Assembly (NCBI GenBank): GCA_024704765.1
Contig: JAKMXF010000288.1
Location: 372,001-436,000 of the forward strand
DNA from: Oopsacas minuta
Lineage: Eukaryota; Porifera; Hexactinellida; Lyssacinosida; Leucopsacidae
DNA length: 64,000 nt
Direction: 5' to 3'
The translations under genes were made by a program, and so were the position numbers. The notes below the pieces were generated by a model. The model was not told the DNA's origin. It saw nothing but the letters and a program-made list of their open reading frames with translations, and did not search any database. Below, one piece after another: positions 58,001 to 64,000 of the stretch. The stretch's first letter is position 1, and the number at the start of each line of letters is the position of its first letter.

Positions 58001-60038
58001 GAGAGATTAACATTTACTAAAATAATATCACAACTTGAGAGGGTAACAACAAACACACAAACACACAAACAAACAAACAAACAAACAAACAAACAAACAA
58101 ACAAAACAGATAAACATGCAAACAAACATACAAACAACAAACAAACAGACAAGCAGACAATCAATCAAACAAACAAACAAACAAACAAACAAACAAACAA
58201 ACAAACAAACAAACAAACAAACAAACAAACAAACAAACAAATACACAAACAAACCAATGAACAATATCTCTTATAGATGAAGCCTCAGTTTGCTATTGCT
58301 AAGATGGACTCTCCTTCCAACTTAGATGAGGATCAATGTGTCCCTTATAGGAAAGATGACATCATCAATATTGTTGAAAAGTGTGTTTATTGTTGTTTGT
58401 TGTTTGTTGTTGTTTAAGATTGTTTATTTAGGAAATTAGGAGATTATTGGATAGGACAAAGTCAAGTCAATCTTAAATCTGGATATGTATTATCTTCTGA
58501 TATGGAGACGGACACTAGGAGTGAGTTATCTACTTTTGTGCCAATTCTATTTAACACCTCTCTCTTGAGAAAGTTGGGGACTTCAAAACTGATCTGTGAC
58601 CTCTGAGGGAGGCTAGATGGTGCCCTGATTGGATACTTATCCCTTTGTTGTCTGTATGTAACATACGTATGCTTCATCATGGATTTCCTTCTTTCTCTTA
58701 GAAATCCATGCAATTCAAAGAATCAAATCCAAACGAAAAAAGCAACGAAATGTACCGACACCTCCACTACCACCACCACCACCATCAGAATATCAAAATT
58801 TGGATGATTTTGCCCAGTTTAGAAAGAAAAATATTGAACATGATGGTGATTCAGAACATCCATATGATAATCTAAGTGGATTTCAACAGGAGAATAATCC
58901 ACCAGATGATGAAACACCTGATATCGTTTATGAGGAACCTGATACTTTGAGCAAACCTTCAAAAGATCAGTAAGTTGCCTCCACCACTTTATCAAATGAA
59001 ATTTCGTTCCCTTTGTATTCGATTTTGGATATTTTCATATATTTTATATTTATCACCAAATTATATCCCCCGACTATTTTATCTTTTCCCCGCCAAAAAA
59101 ATAGGCGGGGAAATCATTAATAGGCGCTAAGTTAGTGATTTACTGGCGCGTGTTTTTAGAAGATATTTCTCAGTGTGTTTGGCGAATAGAATGAAGATAA
59201 CAGATTCTGTTGGCTATACTACCATGAGTCCTGGAGGAGTATTAGCAGAGAATAATGTGGACAGAGAACTGGAAGAGCGAGGTCTAGTTGGAGACGAGAG
59301 TGGATCTGAAAGTGAAGACCCTCCTTATCAGGAAATTGGTTTGTGGAAGGGTCGTTTGAAAGTAGAGTATACTGTATTTATGTATATATTTTAGCTAGAA
59401 GCTTCGATGCCTACGAAACACATCAAAGACAGGCAGATGAAGACAGTGACGGCTATCACCTACTTTCAGAAATTGACACGATTACATTACGAAAAATCGA
59501 CGGGGATTACAAACCGAAAAATGCATTCTATGATGATACTATTAATAGCGATTCAGCACTTACCCCTGAACAATTAACAATGAGAAAAAGAGCCAGTAAA
59601 ACTTTCGAAAAACGAGGAGATTTAAATCCTCCTCGTAAAAATAATTATGAAAATTCGCCCACATACCCGAAACCAATTCCACCACCTAAGTCCAATAAAC
59701 TGAAACTATTTAGCCGACAAAACACTGACACAAAAATAGTGAAGAAATATTCCAGACCCATAAATGAATCGATTTTATCCGCGGAATTTCCCCAAATTCC
59801 TGACAATGAAATAAGTGTAATTCTAGAAATGTCTTTGGGAAGTTTAACCGAAGCGAGGAAAGATGCAAAATTTCGTATTTTCCGTGAACACATGCTGGAA
59901 CAAAATCCAATGCTACAATCTGTATTTTGCTATGACGTATTTCAAAAATCTAATTTTGACTCGGAAAAAGCAGAAAATGTAATAATGGAAAAATATTCAA
60001 AAAGACGGGAAGATGGCTGCTATGAATATTTATCTTGA
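43014..60038 (+). CDS. TNK2: ACK/TNK-type non-receptor tyrosine kinase (SAM-kinase-SH3)
   Basis: Twelve exons: 43014-43262, 43457-43645, 43746-43889, 43959-44144, 57080-57171, 57493-57619, 57917-58042, 58277-58380, 58432-58520, 58702-58969, 59160-59338 and 59395-60038, in phase, 798 aa. Residues about 1-83 form the TNK-type SAM domain. The kinase spans about 115-385 with GTGNFG at 126-131, Lys152 in VAVK, HRD at 241-243 and DFG at 261-263. An SH3 follows at about 395-460, then a proline-rich stretch (PPLPPPPP), several YxN/YEEP tyrosines and a possible C-terminal UBA. No CRIB is seen. The kinase-SH3 order is diagnostic of ACK/TNK. The activation segment lacks the usual Tyr, and APE reads AIE. 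Intron 4 is 12,935 bp and contains four other genes. Confidence 0.88.
43317..43402. mobile_element. M5-family MITE in ACK intron 1
   Basis: ACAGTAGGCTCTGCATAATA at the left, AAAGCGGAGTCTACTGTATG at the right, with CAGT/ACTG ends and TA flanks. Confidence 0.7.
44172..44401. mobile_element. M1-family MITE at the start of the giant ACK intron
   Basis: Reverse-orientation full-length copy (about 230 bp) with ends TTAGTAGCC / GGCTACTA. It begins about 28 bp after the 5' splice site at 44144. Confidence 0.8.
44503..48744 (-). CDS. NUP93: Nuclear pore complex protein NUP93
   Basis: Ten exons: 48744-48472, 48123-48035, 47768-47530, 47352-46821, 46414-46144, 46046-45776, 45716-45652, 45592-45422, 45367-45014 and 44697-44503. 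They total 819 aa, the same length as human NUP93. It is a scaffold nucleoporin of the inner ring. The N-terminal coiled-coil block (FDELLQKA...[17 protein letters not shown]) is followed by the alpha-helical stack: [82 protein letters not shown] and [22 protein letters not shown]. All joins keep phase. One intron (45593-45651) uses a GC donor. The gene lies antisense in the giant intron of the ACK-like gene. Confidence 0.96.
44782..44825. mobile_element. hAT-like MITE end
   Basis: The right end AGGTTGGGAACCCCTG matches in reverse the common hAT terminal repeat CAGGGGTTCCCAACCT. Only one end is clear. It lies in an NUP93 intron. Confidence 0.4.
44833..44927. mobile_element. M4-family MITE in an NUP93 intron
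   Basis: GTACCTCCACAAACAGGGTG at the left, CAGTTTGTGGAGGTTGCATT at the right. Confidence 0.65.
45368..45421. repeat. (GTTT)n intron of NUP93
   Basis: The 54-bp intron, read on the minus strand, is GTTTGTTAGTTTG... repeated to a CTTCACAG acceptor. The 5' splice site GTTTGT is itself a repeat unit. Confidence 0.8.
46434..46710. mobile_element. Two adjacent M2-family MITEs in an NUP93 intron
   Basis: A reverse copy (46434-46545: TATATCTAACACGGATATAC...) is followed by a direct copy (46546-46710: ATCGAAGCTCAAGGGACC...). Together they form a head-to-head pair. Confidence 0.65.
48745..49961. other. Gene-poor AT-rich stretch
   Basis: About 1.2 kb between NUP93 and the coiled-coil gene. Short ORFs exist on both strands, including a Lys/Arg-rich minus ORF near 49273-49482, but none shows a domain or splice evidence. 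Confidence 0.5.
49962..51278 (+). CDS. Coiled-coil protein with a beta-propeller-like C-half (unrecognised)
   Basis: Intronless, 438 aa, inside the giant ACK intron on the same strand. Residues about 10-90 form an acidic/basic coiled coil (heptads in [18 protein letters not shown] onward). Residues about 145-438 consist of repeated short beta-strand blades ([62 protein letters not shown]), the look of NHL/TRIM-NHL propellers. No RING or B-box precedes the coiled coil, so it may be a TRIM-NHL derivative that lost its ligase part. This is inferred from repeat appearance only. Confidence 0.6.
   Translation: MAKADKQLSVDEEFISNVDSKIYHLKEQVKKDKVEINEKFRELIQSILQCQENVLERMDDTLHEAISEVTNQTIEITKLSANKENFKSVGNVGIVDEIQNQIQDCKLHGKYVPEIHINWKIEPLTKELGELCQIEPTNHPYAYLGEDLNSIKAEGMLKSVPTSFEIDARNGDVYLLCNEDSENFDFRILVVDKLGKSKFDRKLERKFCPVGMCVGENSFFVSTSGGSAKAQMDSHRKELPVDTEIQQYQENILKFDKENGKMENFPITDVKEIGLIAYEPKSKSLFLLTGTKNSPILLVFDSETISRKASTNLELRSGYISSAPKIQKIEIFNENVILFYDKSKYIDVYDLEGRRLSFFPDGEFISQLTTSDAWGNILAFNKKSNVMKIMDKNHKLLSQSVIQLDCDPIDLKFNISTHKVLCCGLVKESKLNLVHLYI
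51573..52145 (-). CDS. GNAT-family N-acetyltransferase
   Basis: Intronless, 190 aa, in the giant ACK intron, antisense. Motif A ([28 protein letters not shown]) carries the acetyl-CoA pyrophosphate loop in the form QKRGVS. Preceding strands ([19 protein letters not shown]) fit the GNAT core. The substrate cannot be told. Proteins of this look often act on small molecules or polyamines. Confidence 0.7.
   Translation of the reverse strand: MASKEVSKIKQHEVIFRDVDQSTSLECIQMVNNAFNSDKGYNENIDLQKYVRFTPEIFEETREKGRILIAFLKATDEMIGSLSISHYMENIENEMKKIIYLEAVAVSVNFQKRGVSKLLLLEAERVAKEMKGYAIEGEVFDFADWEVARLIAETDVKVFDKHKVTKIEFSRIDALKREMMITKLRKEIEY
52146..55664. other. Longest gene-free stretch (3.5 kb)
   Basis: AT-rich sequence within the giant ACK intron. 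It carries several GGCGCC-containing motifs (about 52273, 52620, 54277 and 54645), one M7 repeat near 53748-53785 and no MITE that I recognise. ORFs present are short and featureless. Confidence 0.6.
55665..56735 (-). CDS. SOWAH-family ankyrin-repeat protein
   Basis: Intronless, 356 aa, antisense in the giant ACK intron. Residues about 1-190 are Ser-rich and unstructured. Residues about 190-310 contain the SOWAH-type ankyrin block: [66 protein letters not shown] and [13 protein letters not shown]. The [16 protein letters not shown] phrase is characteristic of the Sosondowah ankyrin family, whose function in animals is poorly known. Its 3' end is copied near 61610-61876 as an assembly artefact. 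Confidence 0.82.
   Translation of the reverse strand: MIEILSRQTNFQKNASLELLNELNKSGICREYDISSPQDHLGANSRIKFPKRLSQTSSPLYVDTKWSDDSNSERGSSSRKETKLQFIGGVPKSNCNHQRVKSENLEQLMKEDLDELQNKINLQAQKSDKHRHSIHAIFDTFNNKKWIHKRISTGEQPTYSPEKSLESSLNSSSLDLEASLEIKENDRNSWNKSARECDADSILRLLTRDTHLVNCADHIFGYTALHWAAKKGRNDIIAMLLTSGALIDIRSVSGSTPLHLATQSGKWNVVETLVVEFRADIKLRDNNSRRAIEYLKPNAPSGMSSLLQSKSVLEIKNEIHSFEEQNEIIGKERKSKTLRKMNKTFKIFNYQGSSEA
56736..57079. other. Spacer between SOWAH and ACK exon 5
   Basis: Presumed SOWAH promoter region and end of the giant ACK intron (TTCTTTTAG acceptor at 57071-57079). Nothing else is seen. Confidence 0.6.
58043..58276. repeat. (AAAC)n microsatellite filling ACK intron 7
   Basis: About 200 bp of AAAC with ACAC and AGAC variants starts right after the GTAACA donor and runs to 13 bp before the acceptor. 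It is the longest tract in the window and opens spurious ORFs on both strands. Confidence 0.9.
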
Positions 60039-60539
60039 AGTATTTTATTTGTATATATTTTGCTATGATTTGTTGTTTTATGCTATTTTATATGTGTGAA
60101 CATTTGATGTTTGTGCTTCTGATAAATTTGGTGAGATTTTGGCGGGAGTCCCATTTTCTTTTCCTTCAAATACTCTCTCGATTTTGTTTGGTGACTATTG
60201 AGAGAGTATTTGCATATTTTGACCAATTATACACATTTCTTTGCTCTCTATGCCCAATATTTTGGTCCAATTAACCACCAATCTGCCCAAATGATGTTTG
60301 TTTGTAATAGAGTAGACTCTCTGGATAAGTGACAAGTTGGGGACATCGCTTCTGTCCGTTTTGGGAGACTCCACTGTATATATGTACACTACAGTCAGCT
60401 GTTATATCTAACATGGATATATCGAAACACCCGCTTATTTTGAGGTGTGAATTTTACAAATATGGTCACAAATCGTTAAAGTAACATATGCTCCATCGGT
60501 AATATAATTATCACGGTCCCTTGTTGTGTTGTTTATTAG
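60039..60539. other. Intergenic region with M5 and M2 elements
   Basis: Between ACK and the zinc-finger gene. It carries an M5-like palindrome at 60309-60380 and a reverse M2 at 60392-60527. Confidence 0.6.
60392..60527. mobile_element. M2-family MITE, reverse
   Basis: GTTATATCTAACATGGATAT at the left, with a reverse-family right half; ends about 12 bp before the zinc-finger gene's ATG. Confidence 0.65.
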
Positions 60540-61277
60540 ATGTTGTCGAGTTTCACAGTCAAAATATTTGTCATCACTATTCTCTTCACATGTAACGCGC
60601 CAATTTCATTTTGTTGTTCCAGATCTTATTCAAAAGCTGCTCGTAATATTTTGACCGAGAAAGGATTTTTTGAATCAATAGAGTCGTATGATCTTCCTAA
60701 AAATTGCCCTCTGCATCCTGCCAATGACGTGTTTGTTGTCCAAGAGGATCACAAATTCCATGACCCCTATAACAAATGGGGATGCGGGTTTTGCGGGAAG
60801 TTTTTCAGTAGTGAGCATTTTTTGGATTTGCATTTCGACCGGAAACATGATCATGAGAGAAAAAGTGGCACAAATGTGGCGTGTTTGGCTGATTTTTGCG
60901 ATATTCTCAGGTGTGATATTTTAAGTGGCGCCGTCCAGACCACTTATTGGGAATTAGCCCTTTGTGTCGATTCCAAATTTGACACTTTGAGAGAACGATG
61001 TCATAAAAGTATCCTTGATTGCTTGGATACAAGTTTGGATGCCAAGAATGTTGAAACATTCTTGAATACATCAGATAGCTTATTGTGCTCAGACTTGAGG
61101 TGTGAAAAGTATTATATAACAAACAAAGATTCACTGATGGATTATTTGTATTATTTCTTTAGATATTTGTGGATTTTCTTGACTTGTATTTTTATTTGTT
61201 TTATTTATGCTATTTGTTGTTCTGTAACGTTGTATCAATCTGAGATGAGTGAAAGAGAGAAATTGAAGGTTAATTAA
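60540..61277 (+). CDS. Secretory-pathway C2H2 protein with C-terminal membrane anchor (unrecognised)
   Basis: Intronless, 245 aa. Residues 1-25 look like a cleavable signal peptide (ITILFTCNAPISFCC). Then comes a Cys-rich part with one C2H2-type finger (CGFCGKFFSSEHFLDLHFDRKH, C-x2-C-x12-H-x4-H) and many other cysteines. Residues about 196-230 form a transmembrane helix rich in Phe/Ile/Cys, followed by a short cytosolic tail. The finger would therefore face the ER lumen or cell exterior, unusual for a C2H2 fold. I do not recognise a named orthologue. Confidence 0.65.
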   Translation: MLSSFTVKIFVITILFTCNAPISFCCSRSYSKAARNILTEKGFFESIESYDLPKNCPLHPANDVFVVQEDHKFHDPYNKWGCGFCGKFFSSEHFLDLHFDRKHDHERKSGTNVACLADFCDILRCDILSGAVQTTYWELALCVDSKFDTLRERCHKSILDCLDTSLDAKNVETFLNTSDSLLCSDLRCEKYYITNKDSLMDYLYYFFRYLWIFLTCIFICFIYAICCSVTLYQSEMSEREKLKVN

Positions 61278-61590
61278 GTTGTTGTTGTTGATGTTTATTT
61301 CACGATTTTATTGTTGTTGTTGATTTGCGAATGAGCCAACAATGCACAGTGTGGCAGAATGGCCATAATGGGGAAATAGGTAAATGAATCTGTATTATCA
61401 CCACAATTATACTTACATATACTAAATCGACACTGTAGATTTCAAAAATACCAATGATTTTTTAGTAGCACGACTACAAACCTAGTTATGACGTAATTAC
61501 TTACATTTTCTAATTTTTAACACTTGTGGTTCATTAGTGAGGATATTATGAAAGTTGATAATACATGCATGTCATGGTCTCTATTCTGCT
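61278..61590. other. 3' region of the zinc-finger gene up to the artefact junction
   Basis: TTG-rich low-complexity segment (about 61278-61330) then unremarkable sequence. It ends directly at the Nextera sequence at 61591, so its right boundary is not biological. Confidence 0.6.
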
Positions 61591-61609
61591 AGATGTGTAT
61601 AAGAGACAG
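61591..61609 (+). other. Nextera/Tn5 mosaic-end adapter sequence (contaminant)
   Basis: AGATGTGTATAAGAGACAG, an exact 19/19 match to the Tn5 mosaic end used in Nextera library preparation. It is not genomic. It is followed by a copy of a segment from elsewhere in this window. Confidence 0.97.
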
Positions 61610-61876
61610 CTTAAATACCAATCAATTCCCATTAATCAATAAATGTCAATCATTCAACTGTTTAATAATTAAATATTCATATTTACTATTTTGTATACAA
61701 TTGGCGACGAAATATGATTAATTCACGCCTCGCTACTCCCTTGATAATTGAATATTTTGAAAGTTTTGTTCATTTTTCTGAGAGTTTTTGATTTCCTTTC
61801 TTTTCCAATAATTTCATTTTGTTCCTCAAAACTGTGAATTTCATTTTTGATTTCGAGAACTGATTTTGATTGGAGG
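61610..61876 (-). pseudogene. Artefactual copy of the SOWAH 3' end (duplicate of 55552-55818)
   Basis: Constant offset of 6058 bp and one difference seen (A at 55674, G at 61732) over 267 bp. It starts immediately after the adapter and stops at the N run, so it is a mis-joined read or haplotig, not a second gene. The difference could be an allele. Confidence 0.93.
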
Positions 61877-62484
61877 NNNNNNNNNNNNNNNNNNNNNNNN
61901 NNNNNNNNNNNNNNNNNNNNNNNNNNNNNNNNNNNNNNNNNNNNNNNNNNNNNNNNNNNNNNNNNNNNNNNNNNNNNNNNNNNNNNNNNNNNNNNNNNNN
62001 NNNNNNNNNNNNNNNNNNNNNNNNNNNNNNNNNNNNNNNNNNNNNNNNNNNNNNNNNNNNNNNNNNNNNNNNNNNNNNNNNNNNNNNNNNNNNNNNNNNN
62101 NNNNNNNNNNNNNNNNNNNNNNNNNNNNNNNNNNNNNNNNNNNNNNNNNNNNNNNNNNNNNNNNNNNNNNNNNNNNNNNNNNNNNNNNNNNNNNNNNNNN
62201 NNNNNNNNNNNNNNNNNNNNNNNNNNNNNNNNNNNNNNNNNNNNNNNNNNNNNNNNNNNNNNNNNNNNNNNNNNNNNNNNNNNNNNNNNNNNNNNNNNNN
62301 NNNNNNNNNNNNNNNNNNNNNNNNNNNNNNNNNNNNNNNNNNNNNNNNNNNNNNNNNNNNNNNNNNNNNNNNNNNNNNNNNNNNNNNNNNNNNNNNNNNN
62401 NNNNNNNNNNNNNNNNNNNNNNNNNNNNNNNNNNNNNNNNNNNNNNNNNNNNNNNNNNNNNNNNNNNNNNNNNNNNNNNNNNNN
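61877..62484. other. Assembly gap (608 Ns)
   Basis: Unsequenced. ORFs drawn across it are meaningless. Confidence 1.
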
Positions 62485-63009
62485 AAATATGTCTATTTCC
62501 CACATTGCCACATTGCCACACTGTGGCAATGTATAATTTTTCTGTGAGCGTTGCGTCTCAAAGTCTTAGATTATAATCTGTACAGACAGATATATCAGGG
62601 ACACTATAAATTCTAGGCACTAAGTGCATTTTTTTGACATTGTGAAAGTCTTTATACAGCTCTCCGCACAGGTTGTACTTTTGGGTCTTCATGAGTCTAG
62701 AATGTGATATATTTTGAATATCTAAGTGATATCTACGCAACTCTCTGAATTAGGTGACAATTGTGTCGTCCTTAAGAACTGAGGGTGTGTAAGTGCTACG
62801 GTTCCTGACCTGATGTCCATGAGGACAGTAGGGGTCCGCATTATGTCCCAATATTGGTATAGAGATTCACTGGTGAAAGTTCCATATTTAAACTCCATTC
62901 ATAGTTATTAACAATTCATGGTTTCAATTTACATTTTCCTAATAACCATTGTTACTATAGTTACCAAATAATATGCTTATTAGAGTATCCAGTTTAGTAA
63001 AGGTGTGAA
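62485..63009. other. Intergenic region upstream of HYPK
   Basis: Includes a perfect 10-bp-arm palindrome CATTGCCACACTGTGGCAATG at 62511-62531. A minus ORF near 62558-62740 has no recognised features. An AGGTGTGAAA motif directly precedes the HYPK ATG. Confidence 0.6.
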
Positions 63010-63360
63010 ATGGCAGACAAACCATCTACACCACCTGACAGCCCAGAGTTAGTTCGCAGCCCAGTTTCAAACATGAGGACACATGCAAATGTGTCAGGGG
63101 CTGATCTCCAAAAAGTGACAGATATGTCCACAGAGGAGGAGAGCCACAATTTGGGTAAGGCAGCCACTTTACTTCAAAATGTGGCATTCAAGGGAAGAGC
63201 AATTGGAACTGAAACTAGTAAAGAGAAGATAGTATTGAATAAAGAAGATGTAGACTTTATTATAGAACACATGGAGGTGTCAAAAGTTGTCGCTGAGAGA
63301 ACACTAAGAGAGCAAGAGGGCAATCTATATAATGCATTAGTTCAATTGATAAATTCTTGA
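63010..63360 (+). CDS. HYPK: Huntingtin-interacting protein K
   Basis: Intronless, 116 aa. The C-terminal 45 residues form the NAC-type UBA-like domain (LNKEDVDFIIEHMEVSKVVAERTLREQEGN), and the basic/hydrophobic segment before it matches HYPK. HYPK binds and regulates the ribosome-associated NatA N-acetyltransferase and acts as a chaperone. The N-terminal half is low-complexity, as usual. Confidence 0.93.
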   Translation: MADKPSTPPDSPELVRSPVSNMRTHANVSGADLQKVTDMSTEEESHNLGKAATLLQNVAFKGRAIGTETSKEKIVLNKEDVDFIIEHMEVSKVVAERTLREQEGNLYNALVQLINS

Positions 63361-63555
63361 ATATTATTAGCAACCGTTCTTGGATGTAGAATGTGGCATA
63401 GTGTCTTACAACTGTCCCGTTTTTGTAGATGGCGTCTGCCACTTTTTCTGACATAATCGGGATAACACCTCTGTTTATTGTGTCGGTTTATTATTATTTG
63501 TTGTTTATTTGAATATTAGCTATCTTATCTCTCCCAGAAATACACAAACTCTGAA

Positions 63556-64000
63556 ATGTAAGTAAACCTTCCATCAACTGTTTTACTGGTTACTTGTTTG
63601 TTTGTTTGTTTAGGTCTAACGTTCAGAATCTACAGGATAAGACAAAAGAGGTTCAGGGTGTAGTTAAAAGTAATCTTAACAAAGCATTAGATAGAGATCA
63701 AGCTCTGGGTGATATCGAACAAAGAGCTGGTAATTTATGTATATATTTAATCTAACACCTCTAATAGTAGCCCCATTCAATGAACCTCTCCCTCCCTGAG
63801 GGATGTAGCCAAATACCAACGAGGTAACCATGGAAACTGGGACATAACACGTCACAGAAGCACGTTAGGGAGTTGGTGATCATATTCATGTATAGAATGC
63901 TATGATTCATGGAATGTAGTATGTGATTATATGTTATGTCCCCCGTACAAGGGTGTTAAAATATGAATAATCACTCAGGCTAATAATCGAGTATATATTT
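63556..64000 (+). CDS. R-SNARE (VAMP family), 3' end beyond window
   Basis: Exon 1 contributes only AT (63556-63557) before GTAAGT. Exon 2 (63614-63729) begins with G, rebuilding ATG TCT AAC, and continues to GCT G before GTAATT. The frame upstream hits a stop at 63517 without another ATG, so the split ATG is the only visible start. The 39 residues from MSNVQNLQDKTKEVQGVV to DRDQALGDIEQRAG are the N-terminal half of an R-SNARE motif; the heptads and the following layer place it nearest VAMP4/8 or VAMP2-like proteins. The rest lies beyond the window. An M1 MITE occupies the next intron. Confidence 0.8.
63760..63990. mobile_element. M1-family MITE in the VAMP intron
   Basis: About 231 bp with TCTAATAGTAGCC / GGCTAATAATCGA ends and the full family core. 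It begins 31 bp after the 5' splice site. Confidence 0.8.

Noticed and set aside
58028-58276. Long ORFs on both strands in the AAAC tract, and a possible CRISPR-like array
   Set aside because: They are reading frames through a simple tetranucleotide repeat in an intron; there are no distinct spacers.
61723-62576. ORFs of 225-268 codons crossing 61877-62484
   Set aside because: They run through Ns, and the readable part is the artefactual SOWAH copy.
62558-62740. 60-aa minus ORF upstream of HYPK
   Set aside because: Somewhat gene-like composition, but no recognisable family or splice partner.

Overview
This is nuclear DNA from an animal: an AT-rich, gene-dense genome with short GT-AG introns (about 50-370 bp) and many small transposon-like repeats. 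The gene set supports this. It includes caspases with intact QACRG/QSCRG sites, an ACK-type SAM-tyrosine kinase, a cilium protein (CFAP47), a PICALM/AP180 adaptor, HUS1, NUP93, ATG4 and an R-SNARE. The compact, nested layout and divergent domain mixes suggest an early-branching metazoan such as a sponge or a similar lineage. The species cannot be fixed from the sequence alone.

Layout. 0-5.3 kb: a minus-strand caspase locus holding a SAM-only ORF, a two-exon protein with two complete caspase domains in tandem, and a SAM-caspase. 5.6-9.4 kb: glutaminyl-tRNA synthetase (9 exons, minus). 9.8-14.7 kb: a STARD7-like START-domain gene (plus) whose 3.1 kb intron contains RPSA (minus) and an intronless DCUN1D3-like gene (plus). 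15.3-16.5 kb: NUDT7/8-like Nudix hydrolase. 16.9-26 kb, all minus: PICALM/AP180, HUS1, SLC25A11, a CBM48-like esterase and an unrecognised membrane-anchored gene. 26.1-34.8 kb: CFAP47, almost entirely one 8.4 kb exon. 35.2-36.5 kb: RNF114/RNF166-type RING ligase. 37-41.2 kb: ATG4, with an intronless PI-PLC X-domain pseudoenzyme inside an intron. 41.65 kb: RPS18. 43-60 kb: an ACK/TNK2-like kinase whose 12.9 kb intron contains NUP93, a coiled-coil/propeller-like gene, a GNAT gene and a SOWAH ankyrin gene. 60.5-61.3 kb: a secretory-pathway protein with one C2H2 finger. 63-64 kb: HYPK and the first exons of a VAMP.

Exon joins for most multi-exon genes were derived from splice sites and reading phase. 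Every multi-exon CDS that I could close sums to a whole number of codons (for example NUP93 at 819 codons plus stop, ATG4 at 664, ACK at 798, QARS at 755).

Non-coding DNA is dominated by short palindromic MITE-like families, most with CAGT...ACTG ends next to TA, and by (AAAC)n/(GTTT)n tracts that sit almost only in introns. An exact 19-base Nextera transposon end at 61591-61609, followed by a near-identical copy of the SOWAH 3' end and a run of Ns, marks an assembly artefact near 61.6-62.5 kb.
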